Source: Streptomyces sp. Y2F8-2 (lineage in GTDB: Bacteria; Actinomycetota; Actinomycetes; Streptomycetales; Streptomycetaceae). From it: DNA of 64,000 nucleotides. Below are positions 17,291 through 27,448 of this stretch, one piece after another. Each line of letters starts with the position of its first letter. Within the stretch, counting starts at the first letter, position 1. The position numbers were made by a program, and so were the translations under genes. The notes under the pieces were generated by a model that ran no database searches, was not told the DNA's origin, and saw only the letters and a program-made list of their open reading frames with translations. The stretch lies in contig NZ_BNGS01000003.1 of assembly GCF_014905555.1 (NCBI RefSeq), positions 248,001 to 312,000 of the forward strand, in the 5' to 3' direction.

Positions 17291-17301
17291 CGAAACTTTC
17301 G
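17291..17301. promoter_or_regulatory. CGAAACTTTCG palindrome between LacI and LCP genes
   Basis: An 11-base inverted repeat (CGAAA-C-TTTCG) 42 bases after the LacI stop and 98 bases before the LCP start. It is the form known for operators of xylan-type LacI repressors (CGAAANTTTCG) in Streptomyces. It may let the LacI protein control the LCP gene. Confidence 0.55.
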
Positions 17302-17398
17302 CGCTTTTCCGCAGTGCCGTCGGGCGCAGGCGGGGCGAGAAGGTGAGATTTTCCGAAGAATGACGCTCCGCTGTCTCTGCTCGCAATAATTCGGACTT

Positions 17399-18484
17399 AT
17401 GTTCCTCCGTGTGGCTTCGGTTGATGCACACGGGGGCGGGGACGGGGACGGGGATGGTGACGGGGGCGTGGGGAGACGCGGCGGCCGGCGGACACGGCTG
17501 ATCAGATTCGTCGGCGCGGTGATCGCGTGCGGCGTCGTCCTCACGACCGCCGGGGCGGCCTGGGCGTACTGGCATCTCAACCACAACATCAAGAGCGTCG
17601 ACATCGACGGCGCGCTGGGCAGCGACCGCCCGGCGCGCCCGACACCCTCGGTCTCCGCGTCCGCATCGCCCCTGCCGAGCGGCGCCCTGAACATCCTGGT
17701 CCTGGGCTCCGATTCGCGCAGCGGCAAGCAGAACGCCGCCCTCGGCGGGGGCGACATCTCGGGTGCCCGTTCGGACACGGCGATGGTGGTGCACATCGAC
17801 GCGGGCCGCACGAAGGCCACCGTGGTCAGCATCCCGCGCGACACCCTCGTCACCCGGCCGTCGTGCCCGCCGGCGTCGGGCGGCAGGACGGCGGTGGCGT
17901 ACGGGGTGATGTTCAACACCGCCTACGAGCTGGGCGGTCCCGTCTGTGCGGTCAAGACGGTCGAGTCGATCACACGGATCCGCATGGACCACTTTCTGGA
18001 GATCGACTTCTCGGGGTTCGCCAAGCTGGTGGACGCGCTCGGCGGCGTGACGGTGACGACGGACCAGGACATCGACGACGACAAGAGCCACCTGGACCTG
18101 AAGGCGGGCGCCCACCACCTGAACGGCACCCAGGCCCTGGCCCTGGCCCGCACCCGGTACGGCATAGGCGACGGCAGCGACCTCGGCCGCATAGCCCTCC
18201 AGCAGAAGCTGGTGAAGGCGCTGCTGGACCAGCTCGCCTCGACGGATCTGCTCACCGATCCCGCGAAGCTGTACCGGGTCGCCGACGCGACCACCGGCAG
18301 CCTGACCACGGACACGGGCCTGGACTCGCTGCCGGTGCTGACGCGTCTGGGCGAGAGCCTGAAGGGCCTGACGTCGAAGAACGTGACGACGGTGATGATG
18401 CCGGTGGTGCCCGCACCCTCGGACGCCAACCGGGTGGTGGCGAAGGAACCGGAGGCGAGCGAGCTGTGGGCGTCGCTGCGGTGA
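17399..18484 (+). CDS. LytR-CpsA-Psr (LCP) family cell-wall glycopolymer transferase
   Basis: Attaches teichoic-acid or other glycopolymers to peptidoglycan on the outer face of the membrane. The 361-residue protein has a Gly/Asp-rich cytosolic N-terminus (residues about 10-30), one transmembrane helix (about 37-56), a Ser/Pro linker, and the LCP domain starting at LNILVLGSDSR. The conserved Asp and Arg residues are visible in SDTAMVVHIDAGRTKATVVSIPRDTLV and the later ALALARTRYG(I)GDGSDLGRIALQQ segment. The ATG at 17399 is the first in the frame; no clear ribosome-binding site is seen. Confidence 0.9.
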   Translation: MFLRVASVDAHGGGDGDGDGDGGVGRRGGRRTRLIRFVGAVIACGVVLTTAGAAWAYWHLNHNIKSVDIDGALGSDRPARPTPSVSASASPLPSGALNILVLGSDSRSGKQNAALGGGDISGARSDTAMVVHIDAGRTKATVVSIPRDTLVTRPSCPPASGGRTAVAYGVMFNTAYELGGPVCAVKTVESITRIRMDHFLEIDFSGFAKLVDALGGVTVTTDQDIDDDKSHLDLKAGAHHLNGTQALALARTRYGIGDGSDLGRIALQQKLVKALLDQLASTDLLTDPAKLYRVADATTGSLTTDTGLDSLPVLTRLGESLKGLTSKNVTTVMMPVVPAPSDANRVVAKEPEASELWASLR

Positions 18485-18525
18485 GAACGGCCCGGAAAAA
18501 AATCATCGAAGAAAATCGCGGGACG

Positions 18526-18552
18526 TGTCGATCCCCGGCGCGGTCGTTCGAC
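18526..18552 (+). promoter_or_regulatory. Putative ECF42-type promoter before the DGPF gene
   Basis: TGTCGA at 18526-18531, a 17-base spacer, and CGAC at 18549-18552, about 53 bases before the ATG of the DGPF protein. As I recall, ECF42 sigma factors use a TGTCGA -35 and a CGA-type -10 ahead of their associated DGPF genes. The pair is consistent with autoregulation by the sigma factor at 18958. Confidence 0.5.
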
Positions 18553-18604
18553 GTAAGGGGTGTGAGGCCGGGAACAGCCCGGCCGCCGTACCCGAGGAGT
18601 CACC

Positions 18605-18961
18605 ATGCCGCGTTTCCTGTCGATCGTGCGCGTCGACGAGACCACCGCGCCCGCTGAGGGCCCCAGCCCCGAGCTGATGCAGCGCATGGGTGAGCTGATC
18701 GAGGAGATCACCAAGGCCGGGGTCATGCTCGACACCGCCGGGCTCACGCCGGCCGCCCAGGGCGCCCGGGTGCGCTGGGAGGGCGGGAAACTCTCCGTCA
18801 CGGACGGCCCGTTCACCGAGTCGAAGGAGGTCATCGGCGGCTACGCGCTCATGCAGTGCAAGGACAGGGCCGAGGCGATCGAGTGGGCCAAGCGGTTCGT
18901 GAAGGTGCACGAGGAGTACTGGACGATCACCTGTGAGGTCCGGGAGATCGCCGAGGCGTGA
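18605..18961 (+). CDS. YCII/DGPF-domain protein associated with the ECF sigma factor
   Basis: A 118-residue protein of the YCII-related (DGPF) family. The name-giving DGPFTESKEVIGGY motif is at residues about 59-72. GAGGAG precedes the ATG at 18605. Its stop codon overlaps the GTG of the sigma factor gene (GTGA). DGPF proteins are the usual neighbours of ECF42 sigma factors; the molecular function is not settled. Confidence 0.9.
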   Translation: MPRFLSIVRVDETTAPAEGPSPELMQRMGELIEEITKAGVMLDTAGLTPAAQGARVRWEGGKLSVTDGPFTESKEVIGGYALMQCKDRAEAIEWAKRFVKVHEEYWTITCEVREIAEA

Positions 18962-20277
18962 GGGCCGCTTTGCGTCCGCGCGCCGAGGGTGTTGCATGGT
19001 GGGCTGTGGAACAGCAGCCCGCCCCCGCCCCCGACGGCCCGGTCGGCGCCATCGAGACCGTCTTCCGGATGGAGTCCCCGCGCGTCATCGCCGGTGTCAC
19101 GCGGATCGTCCGGGACGTCGGGATCGCCGAGGAGCTGGCGCAGGACGCCCTGGTCGCCGCGTTGGAGCAGTGGCCGCGGGACGGCGTGCCCGACAACCCG
19201 GGCGCCTGGCTCATGGCCGCCGCCAGGCACCGCGCGATCGACCTCGTGCGCCGCCGGGAGAGGTACGCGCGCAAGCTGGAGGAGGTCGGGCGGGACCTCC
19301 AGGCGGCGCCGTACCACGTGGACGTGCCGTCCGACCCGGACGACATCGACGACGACCTGCTGCGGCTCGTGTTCACCGCCTGCCACCCGGTGTTGTCCGC
19401 CGAGTCCCGCATCGCGCTCACCCTGCGGCTGCTCGGCGGACTGACCACGGCCGAGATCGCACGCGCGTTCCTCGTGCCGGAGGCCACCGTCGCGCAGCGC
19501 ATCGTCCGCGCGAAACGGACACTCGCGACGAAGGGCGTCGCCTTCGAGGTGCCGTACGGCCCCGAGCGCGAGGCCCGGCTCGGGTCCGTGCTCGAGGTCA
19601 TCTACCTGGTCTTCAACGAGGGGTACGCGGCCACGGCCGGCGACGACCTGCTGCGCCCCGCCCTGTGCGAGGACGCCCTGCGGCTGGCCCGGGTGCTGGC
19701 CGAGCTGATGCCCAAGGAACCCGAGGTGCACGGGCTGGCCGCACTGCTGGAGTTCCAGGCCTCCCGAACCGCGGCCCGCACCGGGCCGGACGGCGGGCCC
19801 GTGCTGCTGAAGGACCAGAACCGGGCCCGCTGGAACCGCCTGCTCGTCGCCCGCGGCATCGCTGCCCTCGGCCGCGCCGACGCGGTCGCCGCAGGGGCCC
19901 CTGGCCCGTACGTCCTGCAGGCCGCGATCGCCGCCTGCCACGCGCTCGCGTACACGTACGAGGAGACGGACTGGGCACGGATCGCCACGCTGTACGGTCT
20001 GCTGGCCGACCGCTCCCCCTCACCGGTCGTCGAGCTGAACCGCGCGGTCGCCGTCTCGATGGCGGAGGGACCGGGCCCGGCCCTGGAGATCGTCGACCGG
20101 CTGGCCGCTGAACCGGCCCTGCGCGACTACCACTTGCTGCCGAGCGTCCGCGGAGACCTGCTGGCCCGGCTCGGACGCAGGGCCGAGGCTCGTGAGGAGT
20201 TCGTCCGGGCCGCCGCCCTCGCCCGCAACGAAAGGGAACGTGAGCTGCTCACGGCACGCGCGGAGGACTGTCGTTAG
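18958..20277 (+). CDS. ECF42-type RNA polymerase sigma factor with long C-terminal extension
   Basis: A protein of about 439 residues, twice the size of a normal ECF sigma factor. Region 2 includes VFRMESPRVIAGVTRIV, the AEELAQDALVAALEQWP core and HRAIDLVRRRERY; region 4 includes LTTAEIARAFLVPEATVAQRIVRAKRTL. The rest (residues about 200-439) is the TPR-rich C-terminal domain of ECF42 members, in place of a separate anti-sigma factor. The GTG at 18958 overlaps the DGPF stop; a second GTG at 19006 is an alternative start. The stop overlaps that of the convergent methyltransferase gene. Confidence 0.9.
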   Translation: MRAALRPRAEGVAWWAVEQQPAPAPDGPVGAIETVFRMESPRVIAGVTRIVRDVGIAEELAQDALVAALEQWPRDGVPDNPGAWLMAAARHRAIDLVRRRERYARKLEEVGRDLQAAPYHVDVPSDPDDIDDDLLRLVFTACHPVLSAESRIALTLRLLGGLTTAEIARAFLVPEATVAQRIVRAKRTLATKGVAFEVPYGPEREARLGSVLEVIYLVFNEGYAATAGDDLLRPALCEDALRLARVLAELMPKEPEVHGLAALLEFQASRTAARTGPDGGPVLLKDQNRARWNRLLVARGIAALGRADAVAAGAPGPYVLQAAIAACHALAYTYEETDWARIATLYGLLADRSPSPVVELNRAVAVSMAEGPGPALEIVDRLAAEPALRDYHLLPSVRGDLLARLGRRAEAREEFVRAAALARNERERELLTARAEDCR

Positions 20278-21446
20278 GCGGGGTGCCCGAGCAGCATCGT
20301 CGGCGCCCCGGCGACCCGGGTCAGGAACACGGTCACCGCGTTCGGGCCGTGCGGCTTGGGCAGGACCTTGCGGCGCAGTTCCTCCGGTTCGACGGCCGAG
20401 CCGCGCTTCTTCACGGTCAGGATCCCGACCTCCCGCTCCCGCAGCAGCGCCTTCAGCTTCTTCACGTTGAAGGGGAGCCGGTCGGTGATCTCGTACGCGG
20501 TGGCGTACGGGGAGCCGCGGCGCCCGTCGGCCGTCACATAGGCGATCGTCTCGTCGATCAGGCCGCCGTCCACGTCCTCGGCCACCTCCGCCACCAGGTG
20601 GGCGCGGATCACGGCGCCGTCGGGTTCGTAGAGGTAGCGGCCGAGCGGACGCACCGGCGGGTCGGGCAGGCCGCGACCGCGCAGCACGCGCGGTCCGGGC
20701 AGGAGCGTGGCCCGAACCTCGCCCGGCCGCGTGCCGAACCACAGCACCGCCTCCTTCACGTCCCCGCCGTCCGAGATCCACTCGGCCTCCGCCTCGCCGG
20801 GCACCATCTCGTGCGGGATGCCCGGCGCCACCTTCAGGGCGGCGTGCCGGGCCTTCAGGGCCGTGGCCACGGCCCAGGACAGCGGGGGCGAGTACGCCTC
20901 CGGATCGAAGATGCGGCCGCGCCCTCCTCGCCGCGCGGGATCGACGAAGACGGCGTCGTACGAGGAGACGTCCACCTCGGTGACGTCGGCCTCGCGGACC
21001 TCGATCAGGGAGGCGAGGCCCAGCGCGTCGGCGTTCGCGCGCGCCACGGCCGCCGTCAGCGGGTCGCGGTCCACGGCCAGGACGCGGATGCCGGCCCGGG
21101 CGAGCGCGATGGCGTCGCCGCCCACGCCGCAGCACAGGTCGGCGACGGATGTCACCCCGAGGGCCCGGAAACGCTCGGCGCGGTGGGTGGCGACCGTCGC
21201 CCGGGTGGACTGCTCGACGCCGTTCGGCGTGAAGAACATCCGCTGTGCGTCGCCCGCGCCGAACTTCGCCGCCGCCCGCTCCCGCAGCCGTGCCTGTGCG
21301 AGGGCCGCGGACACCAGCTCGGCCGGGTGCTCGCGGCGCAGCCGGGTGGCGACGGCCAGCTCCCGCGCCGGGTCGGTGCCGCGCACCTCGTCCAGGAGGG
21401 CGCGGCCCTCGGGGGTGAGCAGGGAGGCGAAGGAGAGGTCGTTCAC
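20274..21446 (-). CDS. SAM-dependent methyltransferase with C-terminal THUMP-like domain
   Basis: A 390-residue protein. The Rossmann SAM-binding part is near residues 90-190 (SVADLCCGVGGDAIALARAG, with an acidic residue in VLAVDRDPL, and DAVFVDPARR, which matches the catalytic D/N-PP-type loop position). The C-terminal domain (VKKLKALLREREVGILTVKKRG) is the THUMP-like module of this actinobacterial family. Probably an RNA or nucleic-acid methyltransferase; the target is unknown. The GTG at 21446 is the start. It overlaps the sigma gene by four bases (ttag). Confidence 0.82.
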   Translation of the reverse strand: MNDLSFASLLTPEGRALLDEVRGTDPARELAVATRLRREHPAELVSAALAQARLRERAAAKFGAGDAQRMFFTPNGVEQSTRATVATHRAERFRALGVTSVADLCCGVGGDAIALARAGIRVLAVDRDPLTAAVARANADALGLASLIEVREADVTEVDVSSYDAVFVDPARRGGRGRIFDPEAYSPPLSWAVATALKARHAALKVAPGIPHEMVPGEAEAEWISDGGDVKEAVLWFGTRPGEVRATLLPGPRVLRGRGLPDPPVRPLGRYLYEPDGAVIRAHLVAEVAEDVDGGLIDETIAYVTADGRRGSPYATAYEITDRLPFNVKKLKALLREREVGILTVKKRGSAVEPEELRRKVLPKPHGPNAVTVFLTRVAGAPTMLLGHPA

Positions 21447-21536
21447 CCGGTCATTGTCGGCCAGTCGGTGGATGGCGTGCGCCGGGTCGCGGTGTCGGCC
21501 CACCGTGGCGGACGGTGGCTGGAAGGATCCGGCACC

Positions 21537-21851
21537 ATGCGACTCGTAGGACAGGATGACAAAAAGTGCGCAAAGTGCACTGATGTGCGTGTGCCGCGCT
21601 TGACGGGTCCTGGGTCGACGGTCGCGGCCCGCACGAGCCTCGCCGTCCTGGCCGCCACCGCCCTCGCCGTCGGGTGCACCGGTGGCGAAGGGGTGCACGG
21701 CATGCACGGCGCGCACGGCCCGCAGGAGCCCTTCAAGCCTCCGGCGGCGCGGGCGGACCGGAACGGCAAGATGCCCGACCTGATCCGCAGGTTCCCCAAG
21801 AAGGTGACCGGCGAGGGGTACGCGGTGGCACGCCTGGAGGACTACCTGTGA
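21537..21851 (+). CDS. Small lipoprotein-like relic of a polysaccharide deacetylase
   Basis: A 104-residue protein with GGAAGGA before the ATG at 21537; a GTG at 21585 would give a cleaner signal peptide. Residues about 30-46 form a signal sequence ending in LAVGC, a lipobox. The mature part is short and His/Pro-rich and finishes in GYAVARLEDYL. The next gene, a lipoprotein deacetylase, ends in GFTVARLEDYL, and the DNA of the two ends (21824-21851 and 22633-22660) is nearly identical. The whole deacetylase catalytic domain is missing. Most simply a tandem duplicate reduced by internal deletion; it could also be a real small secreted protein. Confidence 0.55.
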   Translation: MRLVGQDDKKCAKCTDVRVPRLTGPGSTVAARTSLAVLAATALAVGCTGGEGVHGMHGAHGPQEPFKPPAARADRNGKMPDLIRRFPKKVTGEGYAVARLEDYL

Positions 21852-22660
21852 GGGCACGGCGGCTGCGCGCACTGCTGGCAGCGGTCCTGGCCGCCGCGGT
21901 CCTGGCCGGAGCGGCCGGCTGCGCCCAGTCGGTTGACCCCATCGAACGGCTGGGCAAGAAGGCGGCGCAGAGGGTGCGCAGGTCGTACGGCCCGCACGAG
22001 GGGGCGTACCGCCGCTGGGGGCTCGCCGCCCCGCTCGCGCCACCGCCCCGCCCGGCCCGCCCCCTGCCTCGCCACGTCGAACCGGAGGACGAAGGGCTGC
22101 CGGAGGTCCTCGACCGCGTCCCCACCCACGACAGGGTCGTCTTCCTCACCTACGACGAGGGCGCCGAGCGTGACCCCCGGTTCGTCGAGATGGTCCGGGA
22201 CCTGCGGCTGCCCGTCAGTGTGTTCCTCACGGACAGTGGCGACGGACCCGGGTACGCGCGCATCGGCCGGCTGCGGGCTGCGGGGGCGACCATCCAGAAC
22301 CACACCCTGGACCACGCCGGACTGCGCGGCCGTCCCTACGCGGAACAGCGCGCCCAGATCTGCGCCGGGCGGGACCGTCTGCGCTCCCGCCTGGTCCGGC
22401 GGCCTCTTCTGCTGCGCCCGCCCTACGGCAGGTACGACCGCACGACGCTGCGGGCCGCGGCGGACTGCGGCATCAAGGCCCTGATCCTGTGGCGCCCGGC
22501 GCACGCCTACGGAAGGTCCACGGCCCTCCATCCGGGCGACATCCTCCGCCCCCACGAACCGGGCCGCCCCCAGACCTCCCTGACCACGGAGACCACCCGG
22601 GTCCTGCGCCGCCTGCAGTCGAGGGGCTTCACGGTGGCCCGCTTGGAGGACTACCTCTGA
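21848..22660 (+). CDS. Lipoprotein polysaccharide deacetylase (NodB-fold)
   Basis: A 270-residue protein with signal peptide and lipobox (AGAAGC, Cys about 23). The NodB domain runs from about residue 95 (VVFLTYDEGAERDP): the usual TFDDG motif is TYDEG, with Glu in place of the second Asp. The metal histidines are in NHTLDH and the substrate groove in LRPPYGRYD. Likely removes acetyl groups from peptidoglycan or another glycan outside the membrane. Its GTG overlaps the stop of the small lipoprotein gene. Confidence 0.85.
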   Translation: MRARRLRALLAAVLAAAVLAGAAGCAQSVDPIERLGKKAAQRVRRSYGPHEGAYRRWGLAAPLAPPPRPARPLPRHVEPEDEGLPEVLDRVPTHDRVVFLTYDEGAERDPRFVEMVRDLRLPVSVFLTDSGDGPGYARIGRLRAAGATIQNHTLDHAGLRGRPYAEQRAQICAGRDRLRSRLVRRPLLLRPPYGRYDRTTLRAAADCGIKALILWRPAHAYGRSTALHPGDILRPHEPGRPQTSLTTETTRVLRRLQSRGFTVARLEDYL

Positions 22661-22766
22661 CGGGCCGACAGCGGGTCTGGGGCGGAGCCCCCAGGGCGGT
22701 CACCCCACCACCGGGTGAACACCGACCGCCGGGCAACCGAACTCACCACGGCGCGCGCGCCAGGCA

Positions 22767-22840
22767 TTGGCACTCCGCTTGACCGAGTGCTAATCGCGGT
22801 CATAGTCTCGGCTCTGGCACTCACCACCGGAGAGTGCCAA
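22767..22840 (+). promoter_or_regulatory. groES promoter region with two CIRCE operators
   Basis: CIRCE 1: TTGGCACTC (22767-22775), nine bases, GAGTGCTAA (22785-22793). CIRCE 2: CTGGCACTC (22814-22822), nine bases, GAGTGCCAA (22832-22840). A possible -35 TTGACC (22779-22784) and -10 CATAGT (22801-22806) lie within and between them. CIRCE is the operator of the heat-shock repressor HrcA. The stretch 22841-22939 is the untranslated leader; 22661-22766 shows nothing clear. Confidence 0.93.
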
Positions 22841-22939
22841 CAAAGCGACGGGCAGGTCCGGCACCCGCGACGACGGATCGACCTGGTCGCCACCTCAGAC
22901 AGTTAACCCCGTGAGATCTCCGAAGGGGGAGGTCGGATC

Positions 22940-23248
22940 GTGACGACCGCCAGCTCCAAGGTTGCCATCAAGCCGCTCGAGGACCGCATCGTGGTCCAGC
23001 CGCTGGACGCCGAGCAGACCACGGCCTCTGGCCTGGTCATTCCGGACACCGCCAAGGAGAAGCCCCAGGAGGGCGTCGTCCTGGCCGTGGGCCCGGGCCG
23101 CTTCGAGGACGGCAACCGCCTTCCGCTCGACGTCAAGGTCGGCGACGTCGTGCTCTACAGCAAGTACGGCGGCACCGAGGTGAAGTACAACAACGAGGAG
23201 TACCTCGTTCTCTCGGCCCGCGACGTGCTCGCGATCATCGAGAAGTAG
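22940..23248 (+). CDS. groES: Co-chaperonin GroES
   Basis: A 102-residue co-chaperonin that caps GroEL. It shows [32 protein letters not shown] (mobile loop region) and ends in [15 protein letters not shown]. The GTG at 22940 follows GGGGGAGG. First gene of the HrcA/CIRCE-controlled groES-groEL1 operon. Length and sequence are fully standard. Confidence 0.98.
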   Translation: MTTASSKVAIKPLEDRIVVQPLDAEQTTASGLVIPDTAKEKPQEGVVLAVGPGRFEDGNRLPLDVKVGDVVLYSKYGGTEVKYNNEEYLVLSARDVLAIIEK

Positions 23249-23276
23249 TTCACCTCGAAGCACTCCTTGCTTTGAG

Positions 23277-24993
<1,717 letters not shown>

Positions 24994-25012
24994 CGTACGT
25001 CCTGCGTCGCCG

Positions 25013-25044
25013 AAGGCCCGGCACCCCGAGGGGTGCCGGGCCTT
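25013..25044 (+). terminator. Perfect 15-bp hairpin after groEL1
   Basis: AAGGCCCGGCACCCC (25013-25027) pairs fully with 25030-25044, ending in CCTT. It serves groEL1 and possibly also the convergent gene that ends at 25059. Confidence 0.85.
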
Positions 25045-25058
25045 CCCGCTGCACCGCC

Positions 25059-25766
25059 CTACCGCTCCAGCTCGTCCAGCGCCCCCAGCTGCTCCATCAG
25101 CCCCAGCTGGTCGTGCTGCCACCAGGTCTCGGCGATCTTCGCGTCCGCACCGAAGCGGAAGAGGGTCATACCGGACATGCCGACTTTCCTGCCGGTGGAC
25201 GGGATGCCCAGGAACTCGCCCTTGTGCGTGGCGTCCCAGGTCCACCGCGCACACACCCGGTCGCCCTGCTCGATCAGGTCCTCGATCGTGAAGGTGAAGT
25301 CGAAGGCGTCCCGCCACATCCGGTACTCGCGCCGGATGGCGTCCAGGCCGATGGTGTCCTGCGGGTTGACGGGGTCGTGGCTGTGGCAGCCCTCCGCGAT
25401 CAGGTCGTTGAGCGGTGGCAGTTCGCCCGCAGTCGCCAGCGTGTCGAACAGGCGTCGCACCGCATCCGTGTACAACTGCTCGTCCCGCACCACCTCCAGA
25501 TCGACGAAGGTGGGCATCTCGTCACACAGGGCGACCATCTCGCGGAAGACCTGGTCGGTCTCCGGGAGGTTGGAGTTCCGCATCGCCTCCTCGTAGGAGG
25601 GGAACTCCACGATCTCGATGAAGTGCGAGGCGTCGGACCGGTCCCTGCCGATCACGTCGTGGGTCGCCGTCCGCCTGCCTCTGGTCTTCTCGACCCATCT
25701 GTCCATGATCCGGTTCATCTCGTCGAACCGGCTGGTCTTGCAGTCGATGAGCTGCACGAATGTCAT
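25059..25766 (-). CDS. Ester cyclase / SnoaL-like protein with N-terminal ABM-like domain
   Basis: A 235-residue protein with two small domains. Residues about 1-100 (MTFVQLIDCKTSRFDEM..., HFIEIVEFPSYEEAM) look like a dimeric ferredoxin-like (ABM-type) domain. Residues about 100-230 (DEQLYTDAVRRLFDT, HSHDPVN, YRMWRDAFDFTFTIEDLIEQGDRVCARWTW) match the SnoaL/NTF2-like ester cyclase fold. Substrate unknown; such proteins are common in Streptomyces outside biosynthetic clusters. Convergent with groEL1. Confidence 0.8.
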   Translation of the reverse strand: MTFVQLIDCKTSRFDEMNRIMDRWVEKTRGRRTATHDVIGRDRSDASHFIEIVEFPSYEEAMRNSNLPETDQVFREMVALCDEMPTFVDLEVVRDEQLYTDAVRRLFDTLATAGELPPLNDLIAEGCHSHDPVNPQDTIGLDAIRREYRMWRDAFDFTFTIEDLIEQGDRVCARWTWDATHKGEFLGIPSTGRKVGMSGMTLFRFGADAKIAETWWQHDQLGLMEQLGALDELER

Positions 25767-25841
25767 GACGCCGCCTCCGGCCCCCTGGGTCCTGACGCAG
25801 ATATGCCCTATTTTCCCACCCGAGGGGCGGCGTCACCCGTG

Positions 25842-26615
25842 CTACTGCGGCCCGTACTTGCGCCCCGTCCGCGAGCTGATCCCGCCCAGCAGCGCGCGCG
25901 GCGTCACCTTCACCATGCCCATCAGCACCTTGTACCGCGGGTCCGGGATCGACAGCGTCTTGCCGCGGGCCAGGTCGGCGAGCGCGGTGGCGACCAGCTT
26001 GTCCGCGTCCAGCCACATCCAGTTCGGGATGTTGTCCGTGCCCATCCCGGCCCGCTGGTGGAACTCGGTGCGGACGAAGCCCGGGCACAGCGCCATCAGC
26101 CGTACGCCCGACCCGGCCAGGTCCTTCGCCGCGCCCTGCGTGAACTGCACGACCCACGCCTTCGACGCCCCGTACGTGCCGCGCGGCACGAACGCCGCGA
26201 CCGAGGCCACGTTGACGACCCCGCCGCGACCGCGCTTCCGCATCGCCTCCGCCGCCGCGCTCGTCAGCCGTAGCACCGCCTCGCAGTGCACCTTGAGCAT
26301 CCGCAGCTCGTCGGCCATCGACACGTCGAGGTAACGGCCCTTGTTGCCGAAACCCGCGTTGTTCACGAGCAGGTCGACCGGGTTCTTCAGGTCGGACAGG
26401 CGGCCGGCCACCGCCTCGATCCCCTCGTCGGTCGCCAGGTCCGCCGTCAGCACCTCGGCCTCGATGCCGTGCCGGTCGTGCAGCTCGGTCGCCTGCTCCC
26501 GCAGCCGCTTGGTGTCACGCGCCACCAGGACGAGGTCATGGCCGTCGGCGGCCAGCCGCCGTGCGAACGCGGCACCGATGCCCGCGGTCGATCCCGTAAT
26601 CAGAGCCGTTGTCAT
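25842..26615 (-). CDS. Short-chain dehydrogenase/reductase
   Basis: A 257-residue classical-type SDR. The NAD(P) site TGSTAGIGAAFA is at residues about 7-18, the NNAG motif follows, and the catalytic tyrosine and lysine are in the TYGASKAW segment. Alternatives such as ketoacyl reductases are less likely because of the DltE-like C-terminal part (TPRALLGGIS). The ATG at 26615 is chosen for the N-terminal Rossmann strand; the frame extends upstream without family similarity. No pathway context. Confidence 0.88.
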   Translation of the reverse strand: MTTALITGSTAGIGAAFARRLAADGHDLVLVARDTKRLREQATELHDRHGIEAEVLTADLATDEGIEAVAGRLSDLKNPVDLLVNNAGFGNKGRYLDVSMADELRMLKVHCEAVLRLTSAAAEAMRKRGRGGVVNVASVAAFVPRGTYGASKAWVVQFTQGAAKDLAGSGVRLMALCPGFVRTEFHQRAGMGTDNIPNWMWLDADKLVATALADLARGKTLSIPDPRYKVLMGMVKVTPRALLGGISSRTGRKYGPQ

Positions 26616-26704
26616 GACCCAACGATAGTGACCCGGAGTCGGCGAGTCCGCCTGGCGGACCGGGCATTTCACCGGTCGCGCCGCCAACGTCGGTGCGCCT
26701 GGGA

Positions 26705-27379
26705 CTAGTTCCGTCCCGCGTACTTGCGCGCGTACTCCCGTGCCGCCGTCACGCTCTCCGGGTGCAGCGCGTCACCCGCCGCCAACAGGCGCGGGAGCAG
26801 GTGCCGTTCCGTGGTCACGGCCCGGAACTGGAGGGCGACCGTGACGTCGTGGTCGGGCCGGTGCACGACGGTGATGGGGTCGCCGGCCCGTATCTCACCC
26901 GGCTCGATCACGCGCAGATAGGCGCCCGGCGCGCCCTTGTGCGTGAACCGCTTCACCCAGCCGCGTTCGCCCAGGTGCTCCTGGAAGGTACGGCACGGAA
27001 TCCGCCCGCAGGTCACCTCCAGGACCAGCTCCGCGCCGATCCGCCAGCGCTCGCCGATCCGCGCGCCGGCCACGTCGAGACCCTCAGTGGTGAGGTTCTC
27101 GCCGAACGAGCCGCTCGGCAGCGACCGGCCCAGCTCACGCTCCCAGCCGTCGAGGTCCTCCCGGGCGAACGCGTACACCGCCTGGTCGTCACCGCCGTGG
27201 TGCCGCAGGTCGCACACCGCGTCCCCGGCCAGCCCGCTCGCGCCGGTCCCCTTCGGCCCGGGCGCGGTCACCCGCACGGGCCCGTCCACCGGCCGCTTGT
27301 CGATGCCGGTCAGACCCTCCGGCTGGTCGGTGTAGTCGACGGGCACGGGCCGGCCCACGTTCAGAGACAGAAGCTTCAT
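26705..27379 (-). CDS. MOSC-domain protein (YiiM type)
   Basis: A 224-residue protein. The MOSC beta-barrel core is indicated by LRHHGGDDQAVYAFAREDL, GSFGENLTTEGLDV and the conserved cysteine in CGRIPCRTFQEHL, which in this family handles sulfur or molybdenum cofactor. The C-terminal helical 3-alpha domain follows (LLPRLLAAGDALHPES). YiiM-type proteins reduce N-hydroxylated bases using the molybdenum cofactor; this is known for the E. coli member and inferred here. Divergent from the LysR gene with only 69 bases between starts. Confidence 0.87.
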   Translation of the reverse strand: MKLLSLNVGRPVPVDYTDQPEGLTGIDKRPVDGPVRVTAPGPKGTGASGLAGDAVCDLRHHGGDDQAVYAFAREDLDGWERELGRSLPSGSFGENLTTEGLDVAGARIGERWRIGAELVLEVTCGRIPCRTFQEHLGERGWVKRFTHKGAPGAYLRVIEPGEIRAGDPITVVHRPDHDVTVALQFRAVTTERHLLPRLLAAGDALHPESVTAAREYARKYAGRN

Positions 27380-27448
27380 GCCCGCACGGTAAGGGAGGTG
27401 CAGTCAAAGCGTCGACGCATTATTCGCAACCGTGCCCAAGGTTCGCTT

